64,000 nucleotides of DNA from Budorcas taxicolor (lineage: Eukaryota; Chordata; Mammalia; Artiodactyla; Bovidae). Shown piece by piece: positions 50,935 through 62,849 of this stretch (positions within the stretch are counted from its first letter, which is position 1; the number at the start of each line of letters is the position of its first letter). The notes beneath the pieces were generated by a model that did not search any database, had not been told where the DNA came from, and saw only the letters and a program-made list of their open reading frames with translations. The stretch covers positions 36,944,001-37,008,000 of the forward strand of contig NC_068915.1 in NCBI RefSeq assembly GCF_023091745.1, in the 5' to 3' direction. The position numbers were made by a program, and so were the translations under genes.

Positions 50935-51560
50935 CCAAAGATTAATTTGTCCCACTTGTCAATTAAACAACCCACAAGGAGCCTGAAGACCCCAGCTGAC
51001 CCAGCCTGTCCAACAATGTGGGACTTACCCAAGAGAGGAACTGGCAGATGGACTTCCCCGAGATGCCAGTTTCTCAAGGATATAAATACCTATTAGTCAT
51101 GATAGATACATTCACAGGATGGATTGAAGGCTTTCCCACCCAGACTGAGAAGGCTGAGGAGGTAGTAAAAAAAACTGTTCCATGAAATCATTCCGAGATT
51201 TGGTCTGCCCAGATCATTACAAAGTGACAATGGGACATCATTTACTTCTAAGGTCACCCAAGGGGTCTGTAAAGCATTGGGCATTACTTATTATCTCCAT
51301 TGTGCCTGGAGGCCTCAATCTTCAGGAAAAGTAGAAAGAGTCAACCTATTCTTAAAATCAGCGATAAAAAAGATAAGCCAGGAGACTTCCCTGGATGGAA
51401 GGAGGCTTCTCCTCTGCACCCGTATTGCCCCTAAGGAACAGGCTGGTCTTAGTCCTTATGAGATGCTATATGGGAGACCTTCTGTTTATGTCAATGACCT
51501 CTTCCTAGATCCAGAGGTTCAGACCCTCCAGTCTTATACCATGGCCACTGGGCAATTCCG
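50935..51560 (+). pseudogene. ERV integrase remnant, catalytic core
   Basis: Downstream of the BovB, the pol frame resumes. The DDE-type catalytic residues can be placed: Asp in MIDTFTGW near 51103, Asp in LQSDNGTSF near 51230, and Glu in GKVERVN near 51330. Frameshifts and stops (for example near 51180) disable it. Confidence 0.8.
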
Positions 51561-51563
51561 TGC

Positions 51564-51860
51564 TTGTGGGGTGTGAACCAGGAACCAAAAGATTCTAAGG
51601 AGTCACCACTATATGCTCCAGGGACTCAAGTCCTAATTAAAGTCTGGAAAGATGGGGCCCCAAAGGCTCAACTCCAGCCCACATGGAAGGGCCCCTACCC
51701 TGTAATACTTTCTACCCCCACAGCAGTCAAGGTACCAGGACATGACTCCTGGATTCACTACTCACGAGTCAAGCCATGGAAGGAAACAGAAGAGGACACT
51801 CAATACACCTGTGAGCCCCTGGGAGATCTCAGACACCTGTTCAGAACCACAAATGAGTGC
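51564..51860 (+). pseudogene. ERV integrase C-terminal (GPY/F) remnant
   Basis: The frame contains YAPGTQVLIKVWK and WKGPYPVILSTPTAVKV, the GPY/F module at the end of gammaretroviral integrases. No env sequence follows. The ERV text breaks near 51900 and L1 begins. Confidence 0.8.
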
Positions 51861-53039
51861 TGTTCTAATGAAAATCCCCAAAATCTAGTTTCTGGGGATA
51901 AGGTCAAATTTTGTCAGAAGTGGTGCTGGGAAAACAAGACAACTCAATTTAAAAATGAAACTAGAACATTCTCTAATACCATAAACAAAAATAAACTAAA
52001 AATGGATCAAAGACTTAAATGTAAGACCAGATACCACACAACTCTTAGAGGGAAATAGGTAGAACACTCTTTGACATAAATCTCAGCAATACCTTCTTGG
52101 ATCCACCTCCTATAGTAATTAAAAAAAAACAAAAATAAATAAATAAGACCTAGTTAAACTTAAAAGCTTTTGCACAGCAAAGAAAACCATAAACAAAGTG
52201 AAAAAAAGAACCCACAGAATGGGAGAAAATGTTTATAAATGAAGTGACTGCAAGGGATTAATCTTCAAAATATACAAACAGCTCGAACAGTTCAATATTT
52301 AAAAAAAAAACTGATCAAAAATGGTCAGAAGATCTAAACAGATATTTCTCCAAAGACATACAGTTGGCCAAGAAGCACATGAAAAAATGCTCAACATCAC
52401 TAATTATTAAACATATGAAAATCAAAACTACAGTAAGGTATCACTTCATGCCAGTCAGAATGGCCCTCATCAAAAAGTCTACAAACAATAAATGCTGGAG
52501 CGGGTGTGGAGAAATGGGAACCCTCCTACATTGTTGGTGGGAATGAAAATTGACATAGTCACTATGGAAAACAATATGGAGGTTCTTTGACAAACTAAAA
52601 ATATCATATGATCAAGAAATTCCACTCCTGGGCAGATATCCGGAGAACACCATAATTTAAAAAGATACATGTGCCCTAATGTTCATTGCCGCAGTATCTA
52701 CAAGAGCCAAGATATAGAAGCAACCTAAAGGTCCATCAACAGAGGAATGGATAAGGAAGATGAGGTACACACATACAATGGAATATTACTCAGCCACAAA
52801 AAAATGAAATAATACCATTTGTTGCAACATGGATGAATCTAGAGATTATTATACTAAGTAAAGTTAAGTCAGAGAAAAACAAACATCTTATCACTTACAT
52901 GCGGAATCTTAAAAAATGGTACAAATGAACTTATTTATAAAATAGAAACAGACTCACAGACTTTGAAAACAGACTTGTGGTTGCCAAAGGGGAAAGGTGG
53001 GGGGAGGATAAATTAGGAGTTTAGAATTAACTTACATTC

Positions 53040-53284
53040 ACTACTATACAGGGTTTCTCAGGTGGCACTAGTGGTAAAGCACCCGCCTGCCAACACAGGA
53101 GATGCGGAGACGCACGTTCAATCCCTGGGTCGGGAAGATCCCCTGGAGAAGAAAATGGCGAGTATCCTTCAGTATTCTTGCCTGGAGAATCCCATGGACA
53201 GAGGAGCCTGGCAGGTTACGGTCCATAGAGTTGCAAAGAGTCAGACACTATTGAAGTGACTTGGCACACACATATACTACTATA
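53040..53284 (+). mobile_element. Bov-tA SINE in L1 with 9-bp TSD
   Basis: ACTACTATA at 53040-53048 and 53276-53284 bounds GGGTTTCTCAGGTGGCAC to GACTTGGCACACAC. It is a full-length Bov-tA. Confidence 0.88.
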
Positions 53285-53285
53285 T

Positions 53286-53485
53286 ATGGGCTTCCCTGGA
53301 CACGACTGAAGTGACTTAGCAAACACAGAGACTCGGGTTCCACCCCGGGTGGGGAAGATCCCTTGGAGGAGGAATTGGCAACCCACTCCAGTACTCTTGA
53401 CTGGGAAATCCTATGGACAGAGGAGCCTGGTGGGCTACAGTCCTTGGGGTCACAAGAGTCAGGCACAACTTAGCGACTAAACCAC
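53286..53485 (+). mobile_element. Rearranged Bov-tA SINE
   Basis: A 12-bp tRNA-derived start (GGGCTTCCCTGG) is joined directly to a Bov-A tail piece (ACACGACTGAAGTGACTTAGC), then to the second half of the head (GACTCGGGTTCCACCC) and a normal body. Confidence 0.8.
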
Positions 53486-53799
53486 CATCACCACAACCAC
53501 CACTACTGTACATAAAATAATCAGCAAGGACCTATTGTATAGCACAGGGAGCCCTAATCAATATTCTGTAATAATCTATATGGCAAAAGAAGCTGAAAAA
53601 GAATGGATGTATGCACTTGTATAACTGAATCACTTTGCTGCACACCTGAAAATAACAACATTGTAAATCAACTATATTCTAATATAAAGTAAAAATTAAA
53701 TCTGAAAGTTATTTGTTAGAAGTCAGCAATCAGAGACAGAGTTAGAATGTGAGAGTTTTTCAAACACAGTCCTGAGATTCAGATGCGCTAGCTATTCTG

Positions 53800-54136
53800 T
53801 GCTTTTTTTTTTTTAAATTTGTATTTGGTTGTACTGGGTCTCTGCTGCTGCACCAGGGTTCCTCTAGTTGCGGTGAGCATGGGTTACTCTTGGTGGTAGC
53901 GCACAGGCTTCTCACGGCAGTGGCTTCTCTTGCTGAGGAGCACAGGCTCGAGGCACACAGGCTTCAGAAGTTGCAGCGCAAGTGCTCCTTAGTTGCGGCT
54001 TGAGGGCCCTAGAGCATGAGGGCTCCAGTAGTTGTGGCACAGGAGGCATATGGAATTTCCCGGACCAGGGATCAAACCCCTGTCCCCTGCATTGGCAGGA
54101 GGATTCTTACCCACTGAGCCACCAGGGAAATCCCTA
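53800..54136 (-). mobile_element. CHR-type SINE, long form
   Basis: Antisense from the T-rich run through GTGAGCATGGGTTACTC and GTTGCGGCTTGAGGGCCC to the tRNA-derived head ending CCACCAGGGAAATCCC. Confidence 0.85.
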
Positions 54137-54139
54137 TTC

Positions 54140-54635
54140 TGTGCTTCTTTGAAGGGCCAGGTCTCTAGACCATCTGTCTTCTCAATGGAAGTTGTCTTTT
54201 TATTAAAGTTGATGTCCATGTAAATGTAAATGTTTGAATTATTACCAGAAACAGTATGTCTAATAACTCAGATTGTGTATAGCAATCACTCCCTAAAACC
54301 ATCTGACTGGAGTTATTTCCTGATGAACAGGGATATTCTAATTCAAACAAAATGTAAACTTCAGAATTGTTTTCACGCACACAGCTTAGCTTACTCTCTA
54401 TGACCTGAAACAGTGCCCATTTGGAGATGTCAGCGTAAAATGAGAAGAGTTATATAACTTTCTACGGTACTTTTGGCTTTGTTTCCAGTGTAGGCATAAG
54501 ACTTTTTCACTATGAGCTTGTAAAGTAAGTCACTTACTTTCCCATGTTTCTCATTCTTCATGAATATCACACAAGATGTTTGAAAATATTAATAATATTT
54601 GAAGACTCTAAATGTCAAGTGCCAAATTTTTCCCC
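54140..54635. other. No gene or repeat recognised
   Basis: AT-rich sequence with no recognisable feature. Confidence 0.5.
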
Positions 54636-54637
54636 TT

Positions 54638-55030
54638 TATTTTTCCCCCAGCTTTACTGAGATATTATTGACATATAATGTAAGTTTAAGATATATAACA
54701 TGAAGATTTGATATCTGTATAAATTGTAAAATGATTATCACAATAAGGTTAGCTAACACACACCCTTTCGTGTGTGTGTGTGTGCTCAGTCATTTCAGTT
54801 CTGTCTAACTCTTTGCCAGCCTATGGACTGTAGCCACCAGCTCCTCTGGCCATGGGATTTCCCAGGCAAGAATGCTGGGATGGGTTGCCATTTCCTACTC
54901 CAGGGGATCTACCTGACCCAGGGATTGAACCCATGTCTCCTGTATTGGCAGGTGGGTTTTTTACCCACTGAGCCATCTGAGAAGCCCCTAGCACTTCCAT
55001 ATCCTTCCATAATTATAATTTTTGGTGTAT
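54638..55030 (+). mobile_element. Old L1 3' UTR fragment, interrupted by a SINE
   Basis: TTACTGAGATATTATTGACATATAATG, ATAACATGAAGATTTGATATC and ATTATCACAATAAGGTTAGC are typical of old mammalian L1 3' UTRs. It resumes after the Bov-tA with TAGCACTTCCATATCC. Confidence 0.7.
54770..54988 (-). mobile_element. Bov-tA SINE
   Basis: Antisense from GTGTGTGCTCAGTCATTTCAG to CTGAGCCATCTGAGAAGCCC, with a short TG repeat at the left. Confidence 0.9.
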
Positions 55031-55041
55031 GATCCCTGATT

Positions 55042-55114
55042 ATCTTTTTTTAAAATTATTTTATTATTTTTAATTTAATTTATTTTTTATTATTTATTTA
55101 TTTATTTATTTTTG
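55042..55114 (+). repeat. (TTTA)n-rich low-complexity tract
   Basis: Almost only A and T, with repeated TTTA near its end. Confidence 0.85.
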
Positions 55115-55625
55115 CTAGCAGGGTTGCATTCCTTTCATGAGGCTCTAGAGGAGCCTCACTTGTCTTCTCAGCTTCAGAAAAGAGCTTACCAGAATCTAGT
55201 GCTAGGACTGACTACCCTGTCTCAGCCTGGGTTGTATGCATACCTCTGAACCAATCATTGTAGTGTAGCCAGGAGAATCTGTTACTCTTCAAAGGTCGGC
55301 CTGGCTAACATTCTGACTTCTGGGGCCAGTGAGTAGCTTTAACTCCATCTGAACTATACAATTCTTGGAGGGAGTAGTTCTCTAGAGCAAATAAGGAAAA
55401 TGAGGTGTTTTTAGCAGTAGTAAGATTAAACATGGGTCATGCAAAACCCAGCAAAAACAAAAACCAGTTGTTGGACTCACAGAGATTAAGAGAAAATACC
55501 TTCACAGTTTTGCTATACAGTCAGCCAGGCTGCTCATTGCAAGGGTTACTGAGTAGTGAGGACTTAGTGTTGCAAAAGATGTAAAGATAATAAGCAGGAC
55601 AAACCCCTACTCTCTAGGAGCAATT
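55115..55625. other. No gene or repeat recognised
   Basis: Unclassified sequence. No frame of interest. Confidence 0.5.
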
Positions 55626-55629
55626 GTTC

Positions 55630-55812
55630 AAAACTTTGCTTTCAAACTTTAGTGCATATAAATTTTCTTAGGGAACTTGTTTGAAAGAAAGACTCTGGGC
55701 CCTTTTCTAGACTTATTAAACAAATATTTGGCCCTGAGGTCTGAGAATCCTCATTATTTTAAAGCGGGTGATTCTAATACAGGTGATCTCTGAACAATAC
55801 TTTGAAAAACAC
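55630..55812 (+). mobile_element. MER5-like hAT fragment
   Basis: TTTCAAACTTTAGTGCATATAAATTTTC, GACTCTGGGCCC and GGTGATTCTAATACAGGTGATCTCTG follow the MER5 pattern. Confidence 0.55.
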
Positions 55813-55814
55813 AT

Positions 55815-57490
55815 GTGCAGAAGATGTTAGCACATAAATATACACAGAAAAAAATCATGATGCAAGGGACAAGTGAAAATAGTTGACAGTTTCAAACTGT
55901 GTGCTCCAAGAGTAGAGCAAGCAGGGCTGTGACAGGCGAATGAAGATTTGGTGGCCATAAAGATATATATTCCAGTTTTCAACAGGCAGGTGAAAGAACA
56001 AAGCATTCTAAGTGAAGGGAACGGTGTGAGCCATAGCACAGAGCCCTAGAACCCTCAGGAATCCCTTTTAGAGAATGGTCTGAAGAGGATAAAAATTGCA
56101 TTCTTGGCAATAAGGCTATAAAAAATAATTCCACTGAATTGTATACTTAAAAACAGTTACATGGTAAATTTTGTTATGTACATTTTACACAGTTTTTTAA
56201 AGTAAGTTAAGACCTATTGGTAGAGGGAGTCTATGTATATCGTAGAAATTTGGTTTGCATCTGGAAACTGTGATAGCTGGACTCCTCTCAACAGCTAAAA
56301 ATGGCAAATGATCAGAGTCATGGTCTTTATCAGAAGGAATGTTGTGCAAATATTTTCTCCTTGCTTTAGGCACAGTTATCAGAAAGGACACGGAGGGTTG
56401 GGGAGGGGCCCGGTCCTGGGGCAGGATTCTGAAGGCTCCTGCTGTGCCAGCTGAGACCTTCTGGCAGAGGTCCTAGGGGAGGGACAGGCCATCCAGGGCG
56501 GTAAAAGGGCACTTGGCGGTTCCTGGGAGCAACACTTTACCACTGAAGTGGAAGAGTTTCAGTATTTTCAGAGCTGGTCTGCCTGTATCAGTATAAACTG
56601 GATGAACATCAATAACATTCTTGGGTGTTTGCGACATTGTGTTCTATTCCTGGCACCTATTTAGCTGCAGGAAAGCTTATAAAGAAGGCTGGATTTGTCT
56701 ATTCTTGGCATATCCTACAGAAATGCATCTTCTCCTCCACAGTATCACTATTCCTTTCTCCAAACTTCCTACCTGCCAACAATCTCCAAACACACACCCC
56801 TAGATGCCCACTTCCCACAAGTATACCTCAACACCAACACCTGAGTGTGTTCCATGTTCTTCCCAACTCCCCAGATCAGTCCTTCAGCATCTCCTTTAGA
56901 CACCTACCCAAGCTTTTCCCTTATATCAGCTTGCCTGGCAACCCACTGAAGAAACAGACCTGATAAATCAAGATGAAGATTTGTACTTCTAACGAAGACA
57001 TGTGAAGACCTCTGTTATCCAGAGTGATAAACATATCCCTGTTCCTAAAATTTTCAGGAGAATGATTGGTGCGGTTAGGAGCTATTTTGGAAAAAAGAGT
57101 CATGTGTGACATTGTTCATCTCTTATATCACACCATAAGGATTTCCATTCTTAGATGACATTTGGTACAGCCAACCCTCAAATATTTTTGCCCAAAGGAG
57201 AAAGGATGACTAAGTAAAATAACATTCACCAAGAATCCCCAAACGCCAGTGACTGTAACCTTTTGCTAACATGATCATCACATGTGTACGTGTTCTGTCT
57301 CCACCCTCCTTCCTTCCTCACAGTCTCTGTCAGGCAATATAATAGGGAATTAAAAAGGTGAAGTAACTAGATATAATCAGGTATTCTGAACTGGATCCTG
57401 GAAAGGAAAAGAGTATTAGTGGAAAAACTGATAAAATCCAAATAGAGTCTGCAGTTAAAAGTATTGTACCAATGTTAATTTCTTAGCTTT
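55815..57490. other. No gene recognised
   Basis: A short L1-like piece lies at about 56115-56200 (CCACTGAATTGTATACTT, GTAAATTTTGTTATGTAC). The block at 56400-56960 is moderately GC-rich, apparently single-copy and unexplained. Small frames there have no recognised product. Confidence 0.45.
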
Positions 57491-57499
57491 AACATACTA

Positions 57500-57622
57500 T
57501 GTTATATAAGATACTGACATTAAGGGGAAGCTGGTATACATAAGAACTCTCTGTATTGATCTTTGTAACCTTTTTGTTAGTCTAAAATTATTCCAAATTA
57601 AGACATTTGTTTTTAAGAAAGG
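57500..57622 (+). mobile_element. Old L1 3' end fragment
   Basis: ACATTAAGGGGAAGCTGG, GAACTCTCTGTATTGATCTTTG and AAAATTATTCCAAATTAAGAC resemble old L1 3' ends. Confidence 0.6.
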
Positions 57623-57624
57623 TC

Positions 57625-58540
57625 AAGAAAGAAGAGAATCTGGTTCATAATTAGAAGCTATTCAAAGAATGACTGCATTCCAATGATACCACTAACACCC
57701 TCAGTGTAAAATCTTCCCTTCAGATCATTCAAAGCAAGGCAAACTGGCATTCTGGTGTTTTAGCAACTTTTCACAATTCATAATTGCTAAAAACATTGCA
57801 CAAAAAAGCAGTCTGAAAAACCATTACAGAAAAACTAAAACATTTTAAAGAAAATATGTTTATACTGATTTAGGTTATAACTATGAAGAGAAAAATTAAG
57901 CCCAATAATTACTTTATTTTTGGGAATTCTTGTGGACATCATCAAACTGTTGCTTGAAGTACCTCCAGGAATGAGACCAGGGAAAGGGGAAGAAATGTAT
58001 ATGTTTCACTCTATATCCTTTTGCATTACATGACTTTGAATTTGAATTTGAATTTTTTTACAATGAAAATGTAATATTTTCTATAGTTATTTAAACAAAA
58101 AAATTTTTTTCAGTAGCAAGTTTTGTGCTATGTGGAAGAGATGGCTATGTTTGAAATGGAACACCAGCAACAATTATAACTATAAAATAAAAGAAATGTA
58201 ATAATCAAAAAGAAAGGAAAAGAAGGGAGGAAGCTTGTTAGAGAACACACCCAAAATGTTCATGGTGCTTACTATATAGAAGATGAATTTTTTCACTTCT
58301 TAATTCTTATTTTATGTTTTGTACATGTCTTAGTGACTAAACAACAACAACAACAATGATCAACATGGGTTTTCCATAATTAATAAACATTTTCAAATTA
58401 AACTTACAGCCTATATATACTTGTATTTATCAAATTTTGGATAGATATATAATGATGCATGCTTCTATGTGGGTCTTTACACTTGAGTAAATGGCAAATT
58501 TCAGAATATGGATCATAAACTAGTTCCAGAAAAAAAATCT
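57625..58540. other. No gene recognised
   Basis: AT-rich sequence with A-rich runs and no recognisable element except short simple tracts (CAACAA near 58344). Confidence 0.5.

Positions 58541-58542
<2 letters not shown>

Positions 58543-58576
<34 letters not shown>
58543..58576. repeat. (TA)n microsatellite
   Basis: About 34 bp of alternating T and A. Confidence 0.95.
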
Positions 58577-58579
<3 letters not shown>

Positions 58580-59130
58580 GGCCTCAACATCTTGGTCACT
58601 GATGTCTAACTGGTTTAGTTTCCTTTCCAAAGTTATTTAGAAAACAATATTTAGCTGTGTACAAGGTCTGCTTTCCAAAACTCTGGAAGTAATGACCAGG
58701 GAGATACTGTTTGAATATTCCTGTGAAGTATCTGAAACCAAACATTGGGTCAGTATTTTCAAAATAAAAACTTCAAACTTCTGGTTTTCTCTCCTCTTGA
58801 GTATCCATGAGACACCACAAGCAAAACAAGCCCCAATCAAATCTAAAGGCTTAGCTCCTTCCCATTCCCAGAATTCTCCTCCTCCTCCTACCTTGCCCTG
58901 CAATTAAAACAGGGCTTGATTTTCTCCAAAAATAACAGATCCAGAGGGGGTTTTACTTGTCCTATGAAGGCACTGGAGCAAGAGGGTCGCATTCTCAGAG
59001 GTAAGTGGCACATATATGCCAGGTGGTGTGGCAGCAATAGCCCCTAGAGCAGAGGAGAGAGAGATTAGCAGCTGGAGTGAGTGTAAACTTCGGGAGGATT
59101 TTTTTTCCCCCTTGGCACTCTGGTTTTTAA
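58580..59130. other. No gene or repeat recognised
   Basis: Unclassified. Short frames only. Confidence 0.5.
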
Positions 59131-59146
59131 CCTTTTTTTCTTTTTA

Positions 59147-60855
59147 AAAATAATTAATTAATTTTAATTGGAGGATAATTACAATATTGTGTTGGTTTTT
59201 GCCATACATAGACATGAATCAGCCATGGGTGCACACATGTCCCCCCATCCTGAACACCCCCTCCCACCTCCCTCCCTACCCTATCCTTCTGGATTGTCCC
59301 AGAGCCCTCAGCCTTGAGTGCCCTGCTTCATGCATTGAACTTGCACTGGTCAAGTATTTTATATATGGTAATATACATGTTTTAATCCTATTCTCTCAAA
59401 TCATCCCACCCTTGTCTTTTTCCCATAGTCCAAAGGTCTGTTCTTTACATCTGTGTCTCTTGCTGCCTTTCATATAGGATCATCATTACTGTCTTTGTAA
59501 GTTCCATATATGTGTGTTAACATACTGTGTTGGTGTTTCTCTTTTTGACTTACTTCACTCTGTATAACAGGCTCCAGTTTCATCCACCTCATTAGAACTG
59601 ACTCAAATGTGTTCTTTTTTATAGTTGCGTAATATTCCATTGTGTATATGTATCACAACTTCCTTATCCATTTGTCTGTCAATGGACATCTAGGTTGCAT
59701 CCATGTCCTGGCTATTATAAACAGTGCTGCGATGAACACTGGGGTACATGTGTCTCTTTCAGTTCTGGTTTCCTTGGTGTGTATGCCCAGCAGTGGGATT
59801 GCTGGGTCATATGGCAGTTCTATTTCCAGTTTTTTAACAAATCTCCACACTGTTCTCCATAGTGGCTGTACCAGTTTGCATTCCCACCAACAGTGTAAGA
59901 GGGTTCCCTTTTTTCCACACCCTTTCCAGCATTTATTGTTTGTAGACTTTTTGATGGCAGCCATTCTGACTGGCATGAGATGATACCTCATTGTGGTTTT
60001 GATTTGTATTTCTCTAATAATGAGTGATGCTGAGCATCTTTTAATGTGTTTATTAGCCATCTGTATATCTTCTTTGGAGAAATGTCTGTTTAGTTCTTTG
60101 ACCCACTTTTTGAGTGGGTTTTTCATTTTTCTGGTATTGAGCTGCTTGTATATTTTGGAGATGAATTCTTTGTCAGTTGTTTCATTTGCTATCATTTTCT
60201 CCCATTCTGGAGGCTGTCTTTTCACCTTGCTTATAGTTTCCTTCATTGTGCAAAAGCTTTTAAGTTTAATTAGGTCCCATTTGTTTATTTTTGTTTTTAT
60301 TTCCATCACTCTGCTAGGTGGGTCATAGAGGATCTTGCTGTGATTTATGTCAGAGAGTGTTCTGCCTACATTTTCGTCTAAGACTTTTACAGTTTCTGGT
60401 CTTACATTTAGGTCTTTCATCCATTTTGAGCTTCTTTTTGTGTATGGTGTTAGAAAGTGTTCTAGTTTCATTCTTTTACATTTGGTTGACCAGTTTTCCC
60501 AGCACCACTTGTTAAAGAGATATTCTTTTCTCCATTATATATTTTTGCCTCCTTTGTCAAAGATAAGATGTCCACAGGCACGTGGATTTATCTCTGGGCT
60601 TTCTATTTTGTCCCACTGATTTATATTTCTGTCTTTGTGCAGTACCATACTGTCTTGATGACTGTAGCTTTGTAGTATACTTTGAAGTCAGGAAGGTTCA
60701 TTCCTCCAGTTCCATTCTTTTTTCTCAAGATTGCTTTGGCTATTTGAGGTTTCTTGTGTGTTTCCACACAAAGTGTGAAATTATTTGTTCTACTTCTATG
60801 AAAAACACCACAATATAGGGATTGCTTTGAATCTATAGATTGCTTTGGGTAGTTA
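59147..60855 (-). mobile_element. Ruminant L1 (L1-BT type), ORF2 C-terminus and 3' UTR
   Basis: The minus strand reads from a 5' truncation near 60855 to a 3' A-rich end near 59147. A 272-codon open frame (60471-59653) is the C-terminal part of L1 ORF2, including [49 protein letters not shown] and [11 protein letters not shown]. The reverse transcriptase and endonuclease are absent by truncation. The frame is better preserved than the other L1 pieces here, so this insertion is younger. Confidence 0.93.
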
Positions 60856-60949
60856 AAGAGGAGTTTTGGGGGAAAGTTTGCCCTGTCATGTGCTGCATCC
60901 CCTAGACCCACCCCAGCAGATCACTGCACCCTCATTCCCAAAGTCTCTA

Positions 60950-61160
60950 AAACACCTGAGTCCTCCATTTATTGGCTGTATGTTCCTGGTCAAATCATTG
61001 TACCTCTCTGTTTATTCGTTTCCTCATCTGTAAAATGAGGATATGACTGCACCTACTTTATAGAGGTTGTTGTTAAGATTAATTGAATTAATCCTCTTCT
61101 ATAGCTCAAACAATGCCTGACTACATTTTAAGAGCTGCAAAGTGATGTATAAGTTAGCTG
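60950..61160 (+). repeat. MIR SINE
   Basis: CATTGTACCTCTCTGTTTATTCGTTTCCTCATCTGTAAAATGAGG and AGAGGTTGTTGTTAAGATTAATTG are the MIR core and 3' part. Confidence 0.85.
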
Positions 61161-61187
61161 CTGTTTTTCTGGGCCCTCATAGTTCAA

Positions 61188-61449
61188 CTGCTGCTAAGTC
61201 GCTTCAGTCATGTCCGACTCTGTGCGACCCCAGAGACAGCAGCCCTCCAGGCTCCCCCGTCCCTGGGATTCTCCAGGCAAGAACATTGGAGTGGGTTGCC
61301 ATTTCCTTCTCCAATGCATGAAAGTGAAAAGTGAAAGTGAAGTCGCTCAGTCGTGTCTGACTCCTAGCGACCCCATGGACTGCAGCCTACCAGTCTCCTC
61401 CATCCATGGGATTTTCCAGGCAAGAGTACTGGAGTGGGGTGCCATTGCC
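61188..61449 (-). mobile_element. Bov-A2 SINE
   Basis: CTGCTGCTAAGTCGCTTCAG to GTGGGGTGCCATTGCC, two antisense monomers. Confidence 0.92.
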
Positions 61450-61596
61450 AAATGTATCCTGAGCAGACTGGCTAAAATGTAACCCTGCAGAACTTGACCT
61501 ACTATTTCCAGCTGGGTGATCACTGTCTACCCAGTTACCTGATCACTCCTCGCTCTGGCCCTTAAGTGGTCACCCAGTTCTATTGCTTCATCTTTT

Positions 61597-61808
61597 GTTT
61601 GTTTTTTAGCTGTGGTGCATCTTTGTTGTGGAGTGCCAGCTTTCTCTAATTATGGAGACAGGCTCAAGAGCACAAGGGTTCAATAGTTGCAGCACAGGTT
61701 TTGTTGCCCCATGGGATGTGGGATCTCAGTTCCCCAACCAGATACCCAACCCATGTCCCCTGCATTGGAAGGCATGTTCTTAACTGCTGGGTCACCAGGG
61801 AAGTCTCT
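61597..61808 (-). mobile_element. CHR-type SINE
   Basis: Antisense from TTTGTTTTTTAGCTGTGG to CTGGGTCACCAGGGAAGTC, including the CAATAGTTGCAGCACAGG segment. Confidence 0.8.
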
Positions 61809-61829
61809 GTTGCTCCATCTTTTAAAATG

Positions 61830-62460
61830 TCTCCATCCGCTCCTCTCCAATGCCTTAGTTGATTCACTGACTCTTGCTCAGATGGCTGCAATAACTACCA
61901 ACATGTTCTTCCTTTCCTCAGGACCTTCTAGCCTTGATGTCCTTCAAAATGGTGCTAGAAGATTCTCTAAAATCCACTGGCACATATCCTCTGAGTATAC
62001 CAATAGTCACTGTTTTCAACACAACCTCTGACCCTTAAGTCCAATTATTTTCCACTTATCTACATCATCACTGTCAGTAAATATTTTGCACTAGCATGAC
62101 CCCAGACCTTTCCATGTGTTCTCTTCTTTCTCTGGATTGATTTTCCTATTATTCTTTAACTAACGAGTTACTAATTACCTTTAAGACACTAATAAAAAAT
62201 GTTCCTTCTCTGTACAACCCTAGGCAAAGTTCATCACTTCTTCCTCTTTGCTTCCATTTCACTTGTCACATAGCCCTGCCTTTGCACTTAAAAGGTTAAG
62301 CTGGAATTATGGGTTCATAGGTTTTTCTCAGCAGACTAGGATCCTCTCAATGACAAAGACTATGACTAATTCTTTGTTTACCAGAACCATGCCCACATGA
62401 CTGACACATCAAAGATGTTTAATAACAGTGTGATGAGTAGATAAATGAATAAATGAGTGG
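61830..62460 (+). repeat. L2 LINE 3' region
   Basis: TGCCTTAGTTGATTC, TTCCTTTCCTCAGGACC, TCACTTGTCACATAGCC and a 3' end with AATGAATAAATGAGTGG follow L2. Confidence 0.6.
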
Positions 62461-62549
62461 ATCGGAATAACGCCCCAGGTGACATCTACATTGGAAGGAG
62501 AGTAAATATAATTTTTAAAAAAGTAGCAGATAGTATGCAGGATCCATCA

Positions 62550-62712
62550 CCATAGTCTTGTGACTTGGCAGATTTCTTATTCTCAGTGTCTGTTTCCTTA
62601 TCTATGAAATGGCAACAATAAACCCTTTAAACTCAGTAATAAATGTAAAATGCTTAGAAGAGTGTCTGCCATATAGTAAGCACTCTGTGTGCATTAACTG
62701 TTATTGTTGTTA
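62550..62712 (+). repeat. MIR SINE
   Basis: TGACTTGGCAGATTTCTTATTC, GTTTCCTTATCTATGAAATGGCAAC and TAGTAAGCACTCTG fit MIR. Confidence 0.75.
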
Positions 62713-62734
62713 TATATGGAGAGAAAGTCACTGT

Positions 62735-62842
62735 AAACTTAATGAGAGAGAGGGACTATGTCCTGACTTAGCATTTAATTTCTAACATCTGCTACAATGC
62801 TTCATATAGAACAGCACTCAGTAAAGACTTTTGAATGAATAT
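62735..62842 (+). repeat. L2-like 3' end
   Basis: GAGAGGGACTATGTCCTGAC, CATATAGAACAGCACTCAGTAAAGAC and TGAATGAAT resemble an L2 terminus. Confidence 0.5.
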
Positions 62843-62849
62843 CAAAATA

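Larger units (their letters stand above)
44762..51915 (+). mobile_element. Class I (gamma-like) endogenous retrovirus, 5' LTR to integrase, 3' part lost
   Basis: A degenerate provirus in plus orientation: 5' LTR, tRNA-His-type primer site, gag capsid and nucleocapsid remains, protease, RNase H and integrase, in that order. The reverse transcriptase core, env and 3' LTR are absent. It landed in the 3' UTR of the FTL pseudogene. A Bov-A SINE, a BovB and a possible antisense LTR sit inside it. L1 sequence follows directly at its broken 3' end. Many stops and frameshifts show it cannot make a virus. Confidence 0.85.
51917..53697 (+). mobile_element. L1 LINE, ORF2 C-terminus and 3' UTR
   Basis: It starts near GTGGTGCTGGGAAAACAAGAC, includes the ORF2 tail (CGGTATCACTTCATGCCAGTCAG-like text, [16 protein letters not shown]), and a 3' UTR ending AATCAACTATATTCTAATATAAAG. 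It is 5'-truncated and interrupted by SINEs at 53049-53485. Stops break the ORF. Confidence 0.88.

Noticed and set aside
49998..51077. A 359-codon minus-strand open frame
   Set aside because: Its N-terminal part is the antisense of ERV pol and the rest is BovB reverse transcriptase.
59642..60818. Plus-strand hydrophobic frames (59642-59983, 59993-60328, 60582-60818)
   Set aside because: They are antisense to L1 ORF2 and its 3' UTR. The hydrophobic look comes from T-rich antisense text.
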